Assembly (NCBI RefSeq): GCF_030247195.1
Contig: NC_080672.1
Span: forward strand, 398,491,037-398,555,036
Reading direction: 5' to 3'
DNA length: 64,000 nucleotides
DNA from: Topomyia yanbarensis
Lineage: Eukaryota > Arthropoda > Insecta > Diptera > Culicidae
Of the stretch, positions 58,820 through 64,000 are shown piece after piece. A program made the position numbers and the translations under genes. The first letter of the stretch is position 1. Every line of letters begins with the position of its first letter. The notes under the pieces are model-generated. The model worked only from the letters and a program-made list of their open reading frames with translations, searched no databases and was not told where the DNA came from.

Positions 58820-59160
58820 GGTCGCACCCGAGACGCGCGTCACTGATCTGTTGAGCTTAGATGGCCGGTGACGTCTGAATGTTGTTTCCGCCGGCCGTTC
58901 ATAAGAAATGTGCAGTACAGATGGTCAACTGGTCAGAGAGCGGGGGGATTAGATTTTCCGTGTTTACGAAAGTGGACCTGTTAGTGAACCATGTTTTACA
59001 CTACATTCCTGGCTCGGCATATTTAATTCCCATTAGTGGATTGACTTGGGTTGGTGCCAAGATAGTCTTTGGATGAAAGACGTTTTGAGATCTACATTTT
59101 CGAGGGGAGATTTTTTGGAACGTTTTGGAAGTTCACAGCAACTCTTTAAAAAGTTGTTCT
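58820..59160. other. Possible Eiger 5' region, otherwise nothing
   Basis: The stretch is GC-rich to about 58910 (GCCGGCCGTTCATAAG, ACCCGAGACGCGCGTCACTG), then AT-rich. No exon beyond the candidate at 58774-58806 could be supported. Confidence 0.35.
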
Positions 59161-59164
59161 GTGT

Positions 59165-59250
59165 GTTTTCCACCTCAGAAAATCCCAACGACCTTAGTTG
59201 GGGTTGAACGCAGACCCACTGGGGCGGGAAGCAGTCACTGAACTACCGGC
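59165..59250 (-). mobile_element. tRNA-derived SINE fragment (family 2)
   Basis: On the - strand: GGTAGTTCAGTGACTGCTTC (A-box region), GGGTCTGCGTTCAACCCC (B-box region), then GTTGGGATTTTCTGAGGTGG. It has the tRNA-like order but too many changes for a tRNA gene. Confidence 0.65.
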
Positions 59251-59594
59251 ATCGTATGTTTGTTTGTTGGTTGGTCGACATGAGTGGTGGGAATATACTT
59301 CGGTTCAACACAATAGCTATTGACATTAAATATTGCCGTGCTCCACCTTCTGTCCGTGACGTGGAATTCAATTTGAAGGTGAAATAGGTGCTTTATCTTA
59401 CGGAATTCAAGGTACAGTTCTGTCCTAAACGAAACTCTGTAGTGTTAACGTTCAACAATTTAACCGAGGAGGGAAGCTTTATTTTGTTCAACAATTGTAG
59501 ATTGTAGATACATCATGCGGCTAAATGTTCAGTCATTGCGTACTTACGATAAATTTATTGCAAGCATCATGACGGCGTTAGTGGATGAATAGTA

Positions 59595-59669
59595 AGCGTG
59601 ACTGCTTCTCACTCCAGTGAGTCTGTAGTTAATACAAGCCTAGGTCGTTGGGATTTTCTGAGGTGACAA
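59595..59669 (+). mobile_element. tRNA-derived SINE fragment (family 2), inverted mate
   Basis: GTGACTGCTTCTCACTCCAG, TGAGTCTG, then GTCGTTGGGATTTTCTGAGG. It is the + strand counterpart of the fragment 350 bp to the left, with part of the B-box region lost. Confidence 0.6.
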
Positions 59670-59679
59670 ACCCCTGGTC

Positions 59680-60745
59680 TCGTATTTCTTTGAAAGTAAG
59701 TCTGGTGTTGTTGATAGGCACTCAATGTGGACAAATACCAACGAGAAAAAATATTCAAAAGAAAACAACGGCAAACATTTTTCCAAAATACGGAGTAGTT
59801 TCATCATGCTAAAATGTGGACAAGTCCATCACGTTTGTACGCTGGCGCGGTCTTGAGAATGTGAGCAGCATGACATGAACCTATTTGATTTATTAGTCGT
59901 TACCAGTTCTCATACCACATTATGTACATATCAAACACAGAACCCCACATGCCAGTACTTTAACCAGACGAAACACAAAGGAAAACAAATACACGTAGGC
60001 CGCCATGAAAAGTGAATCTACTACAATCAAAACCATCACAGCTAAGCCACGAACACTTGCCCAACCAGTAGCAGCTGTTCAGGTAGCAATGAATATCGCT
60101 GTGGGCTGATTATGAAGGCGAGAGAAACTGAGTTGCGTTGAGTATTAATCTGTGTGTGTCTCAGGCCCCAAAGTTTGCTACATAAGCAAAAAAATCTTCC
60201 ACAAAACAGACGCGCCGCTAAAGATGATCAGACCCTTAATGGATTGTTCAGAATAATAGCAGTTCTTTTCAGAACTATCAAAATTCGCAAATAATTGATG
60301 ATGATTTTACTACAATTTTTGAAGTAATATCCTATTCACCTTTTAATATTGAAGCCAGTTTCTTTATGTGGCATAACAGATAGAATGTCAATATATCTAA
60401 ATTATTAGCCACAAGTATACTTCACTCCTGATGCATCCCTGCACCATTGTTCTTCACACTTTGTAAATATAAAAAGACCCATAACTCAGTCAAGCTTACG
60501 CTTTGAACTGTGTCAAATTTCTCCACTCAATAAAAAAAATCAGTGCAAACCAAGCCTAATCACATTGAGTCACTAAAATCTCGCAAATATGGCTACCTGA
60601 CACCGATATATTCAATGTTTATGTAGGTAATTGTAGGAAATTTGAAACATTAATGATATTAAATTGGGATTGTAATTGCTCTCTAGACGAAAAGCTGTTA
60701 TCGAGAGCGTACGCGTTCCTTTGAAATGTTGGATAGGTATAGACT
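59680..60745. other. Intergenic DNA, nothing recognised
   Basis: AT-rich, without domain-bearing frames or clear repeat borders. Confidence 0.45.
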
Positions 60746-60754
60746 GCTTCCAGG

Positions 60755-61066
60755 CAGGGTGGCCAGATACAATTCCTTAATATCGGTAGGGTCACTAAAA
60801 GTTTATCGGTAGTTATCGGTAGGGCGGGTTGTTGTCCCAAAAACGTAGTGTTGACATAGAATTGTAAAATACTGAAAACACAGATCTCAGACCAAATCCA
60901 ACCCAAAAGATGAATGTTGAGTAGGATGTGTCCAAAATCAATAAAAATCGGTAGTTTTCGGTAGGGATAACAAAATATCGGTAGTTTTGCCTTTGTCGTC
61001 TGTGAATCGGTAGGGAAGACCAAAATCGGTAGGACTACCGATAAATCGGTAGGTCTGGCCACCCTG
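60755..61066. mobile_element. 312-bp hAT-type MITE with exact 8-bp target duplication
   Basis: CAGGGTGGCCAGA at the left is mirrored by TCTGGCCACCCTG at the right, and CTTCCAGG flanks it at 60747-60754 and 61067-61074. CAGGG-type ends with 8-bp duplication are typical of hAT. About nine copies of ATCGGTAG, mostly followed by G or T, cluster near both ends. Non-coding. Confidence 0.88.
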
Positions 61067-61074
61067 CTTCCAGG

Positions 61075-61480
61075 TATAGATTTATATCAAGTTTATGGTT
61101 ATCATAGGGAAAAGAGCGTTCAATCAGAAATTAGAATAGACGCTCCCTTATTCATCTCATTCGTAGTGCGCAAGGTATTTAGAGTTATAAGATGATTCGT
61201 CTTTATCAGTAACTATGTGCGAAGTAAGGTAATACTATGTTCACATTACAGATTTAAAACATGTTACAATAATTAGCAACAAGCAAAATGTCCTCAAGAT
61301 AGCGTAGAAACACATTTTAACTCGCAGTGTGAACATAGTATAAGCGAGTAACAGGCTGCGGGGAATAAAAAATGACAGTGAACAACTTTGTGTACAATTT
61401 AAAATCGATGTAAACATAAATCGAAAAGTATTGAAAACTTTACGCTGACATCACAAATTAACTCGAGTGTGCATTTTAGA
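61075..61480. other. Spacer, nothing recognised
   Basis: No gene or repeat border is visible. Confidence 0.4.
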
Positions 61481-61594
61481 CAGTTCGCTTGTACTGTTTA
61501 CATGGACTTAGAAAAAGTGTTGGCGATTTGCTTCGAGCGAATCTAGTCGTCCGCAGACATTTTCTAAGTCCATGTTAGCAGTACTAGTAAACTG
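61481..61594. repeat. 114-bp hairpin
   Basis: CAGTTCGCTTGTACTGTTTA then CATGGACTTAGAAAA pairs with the inverse right arm over 35 bp with about five mismatches. The loop is about 44 nt. It may be a small foldback element or a precursor-like hairpin. Confidence 0.65.
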
Positions 61595-61704
61595 TAAAGA
61601 AAAGTGAGGTTAACTTTGCCAGTAAACAACTTAATATATGATATCATAACTAGTAAACAATGTTGTTAGCTGTCGTTTCTGGAACCATAAGACTTAAAAA
61701 AACA

Positions 61705-61903
61705 ACGGCCTAAAAGCCAACTGTCAAAATCCACTTTGAATGGAAATTCCAGACAAACCGTTACTAGTCGAACACAGTTCACAACAGTTTATGAAAGAGA
61801 AAACTTTTCTCTTTCGTTTACTACCAACATCTGTGATTGGCGTGTAACGGTTTGTCCGGAATTTCCATTCAAAGTGGATTGTGACAGTTGGCTTTTAGGC
61901 CGT
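61705..61903. mobile_element. 199-bp foldback MITE
   Basis: ACGGCCTAAAAGCCAACTGT, CCACTTTGAATGGAAATTCC and ACAAACCGTTA at the left are mirrored at the right (TAACGGTTTGT, GGAATTTCCATTCAAAGTGG, ACAGTTGGCTTTTAGGCCGT). The arms are about 65-70 bp, nearly perfect. Target duplication unclear. Confidence 0.8.
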
Positions 61904-61909
61904 AATCAT

Positions 61910-63330
61910 ATGTTTGTCGAGATTTAATTTGCATCAGAGCGAACGTGAAAACTTTTTGACGTTTGTTTTTGTTTTGCTGACACTCGAGTGTTTCCCATAT
62001 AGCAACTACACGATGAAATGCAAAATTATCTCGATATAAACAATACTTTGTTGGTTTTTGGTAAATATGATCAGAAGCAGTATCAACATGGGTTTTAATC
62101 TACATCATGACATTTGACTTTGCCGAACTAAGCAAGTGAAGCTCGGACTTTACGGACGGTGTTTTAAACAACGATTGAAGCCAATCATGTCGGTGCATGA
62201 TATGTTATTTTTTGGGTCACTAACACGGTTACTGATCAAGTTGCTAAGGTATTTCGAAGCAAATGACCTAAACGTCAATTGTGTGTATATAAATGATCGA
62301 AAAAATGATAGCAATCATTTCGGACCACCGCTTATGGTCGATCGTGCCAATAACACTATCGCAAACAATAACAATCGGTGCAAATCACACACATACACGA
62401 GGACAGTCAAGTTCAACGCCAAACATAGCCAGATCGCCCGATCTTGTCGCACGCCGGAGGTTTCTCTTCCGACATCACGACGGTTGCGGATTAGCCCAAA
62501 GCGCATAGAACAAAGTCGGCATGGTGCGGCGCGAAACGTGAACAAACGAACCTTGCGTCATTCCCCGCCTCGCCGACCATTTCAATATTGGCGAACAATT
62601 CCGTCCATTTGATCTAATATTGAATAACTCCCTAAATGGTTTAATCGATTCTATATTGCTTTATTTTTCGTCGCGTTTCTCTTGGATCGCTTAGCAGAGA
62701 CATTTCTTTGACCCGCTAGCCGGGAAACAGGTTTGTGAAGGTGTTATTTGAGGTTACGCGATAGATGACTGGCGAACGGTTCTTCATCTTGGGTTGAGAT
62801 TTGGAAATGAGCACTTCACTTCACTCAATTTTGTATTCATTTCTAATTTGACACACGCAGGTATTCGAATTAAGTATCTAAGTTATTCGATTTTGGGGAT
62901 GATTTAATTACAAAAATTTACGCTACTCAAACCGAAAAATATCGATTTTATGTGAAAAGGTGGATGTTTTGTGGGAAGCAAACCACTGTGGTAAGTATTT
63001 AGATCTATTGTTGTATGCCCCTTCCATAATCTAAATGTACTATCTACTATGACATATCACTATTGACGGGTAATTGTCATTATTGAAATACATATTCATC
63101 CCAGTTAGGCACTCAACTTCGTATACAGCTTATTATCTGTTTCGGATTTGCAGTATTAAAGGTTCCACTAGGACTCGTAGTCCGTTTTGTGTTAATGCAT
63201 TGCATTCGCATAGCAGATGCTCTGATGTTTCACATTCAGATCCGCAGAGGCGGCGGATTATACGAAAAATATGGAAATAAATACAATTATTTGTGAGTAT
63301 TGTATCGACTGGAACTGGAATTTCTATGAA
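61910..63330. other. Intergenic DNA with a GC-richer patch, no gene called
   Basis: GTATATAAATGATCG near 62284 resembles a TATA box, and 62430-62600 is GC-richer with open frames on both strands. No motif, splice pattern or family resemblance supports a gene. Confidence 0.4.
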
Positions 63331-63332
63331 TG

Positions 63333-63575
63333 TTTATGGCTTTCTCAGTCAATTTAGCTTGAGCAAACGAAATGTTTTTAAAACTGCCCGTCGTTTCTAC
63401 CGTATTTGGCGGCCTTTTTCAAGGGAAATTTAATCGTGTCGTTTTTTGTCGTAGTCGTTCCCACCGTTGGCAATACACTTCCCTTGAAAAAGGCCACCAA
63501 ACACGGTCGAAACGTCGGGCAGTTTTAAAAACATTTCGTTTGCTCAAGCTAAATTTACTGAGAAAGCCATAAACC
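63333..63575. mobile_element. 243-bp foldback element
   Basis: TTTATGGCTTTCTCAGTCAA, TTTAGCTTGAGCAAACGAAA, AACTGCCCGTCGTTTC and GGCCTTTTTCAAGGGAA at the left are mirrored in inverse order at the right, ending TGAGAAAGCCATAAA. The arms are about 95-100 bp with a few changes. No coding content. Confidence 0.8.
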
Positions 63576-63579
63576 TTCA

Positions 63580-64000
63580 CACAATTATTTGAAAGCAAAA
63601 AAATTCAGGAAATGCATTTATTTTGGAAATTGTATCATTAATACTGTAAAATTGTAAACTATAATTTCAAAAAAATACTTTGTTTTCATATATATTACTA
63701 CGTTGTGATCGTATATCAAAGCTATTTCACAAAGTCGGTCCTTCCTTTTGGGAAAAACGCATCCTTTTCCTAACCTTCTCCGCCAAGCATCTGGGCAAAA
63801 CATTATTTTTAAATGTTTTTATATGGGTATTGAAGCGATAACAGTTTGTTAATGTAATCGATCTAATAAATCGATCTCTTAGACCAGTGGCGTAGCCAGA
63901 AATTCGGTTTGGTTTGGGTTTTGATGAAAGTTGATGGTTTTTAGAAAACGCTAGAATTTGCTATAATTTTGATAAAATAGTCTATAAACAAAAAGAATCA
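63580..64000. other. AT-rich end of window, nothing recognised
   Basis: No domain-bearing frame is visible. The window ends within non-coding DNA. Confidence 0.45.

Noticed and set aside
62315..62545. Hydrophobic - strand frame as the missing Eiger membrane exon
   Set aside because: The hydrophobic stretch is interrupted by charged residues, lacks a matching phase-0 donor and overlaps other open frames; composition alone explains it.
62136..62612. 158-residue + strand frame as a host gene
   Set aside because: It is basic and low in structure, has no recognisable motif or splice context, and overlaps competing frames on both strands.

Overview
The window is animal nuclear DNA, almost certainly from an insect and most likely a mosquito (Diptera). 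It is AT-rich and gene-poor. It has short spliceosomal introns of 60-80 nt with GT..AG borders, jockey- and R1-type LINEs, tRNA-derived SINEs, a solo LTR and very many MITE-like foldback elements. There is no prokaryotic gene organisation, rRNA, convincing tRNA gene or CRISPR array. The species call is inference from gene content and repeat style.

Only two host protein genes can be supported. (1) A BTB-BACK-PHR protein of 383 residues on the + strand (16007-17227), with one 69-nt intron after the 16th codon begins and an AATAAA signal downstream. (2) An Eiger/TNF-family ligand on the - strand (50027-58381). Five exons join in frame to give 408 residues: a charged His/Gln-rich stalk, a furin-like RRSR site and a complete C-terminal TNF homology domain. 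The membrane-anchor exon was not found. A tiny candidate first exon lies at 58774-58806. The largest intron (50609-57538, 6.9 kb) is packed with transposons.

Layout. 1-10 kb: intergenic DNA with MITEs, including a three-level nest at 7988-9517. 11.9-14.7 kb: remains of two jockey-type LINE copies (gag-like ORF1 and an endonuclease fragment, - strand). 16-17.2 kb: the BTB gene. 18.6-26.3 kb: MITEs, a 5'-truncated LINE with a reverse transcriptase (+), a mariner/Tc1-like fragment (-), a decayed LINE (-), a piggyBac-type MITE and a 1055-bp solo LTR with 4-bp target duplication. 26.9-35.1 kb: three TIR elements, including a pogo-like one and a 2.74-kb hAT-like one with an exact 8-bp target duplication and inverted GGGTTCGGGTC arrays. 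36.2-41.9 kb: an R1-type LINE (-) and a second copy of its tandem-repeat 3' region (+). 42.5-43.9 kb: a 1.4-kb palindrome made of two head-to-head MITEs. 44-50 kb: further repeats. 50-58.4 kb: the Eiger gene. 58.8-64 kb: SINEs, a 312-bp hAT-type MITE with exact 8-bp target duplication, and foldbacks.

The two host genes show no functional link here. The main interest is the mobile DNA. Several unrelated-looking elements share one architecture: short GG-rich repeat arrays in inverted orientation at their ends. There is also a SINE insertion whose removal restores a LINE reading frame, and an Eiger gene with a possible extra promoter. All identifications come from reading the sequence; no database search was run.
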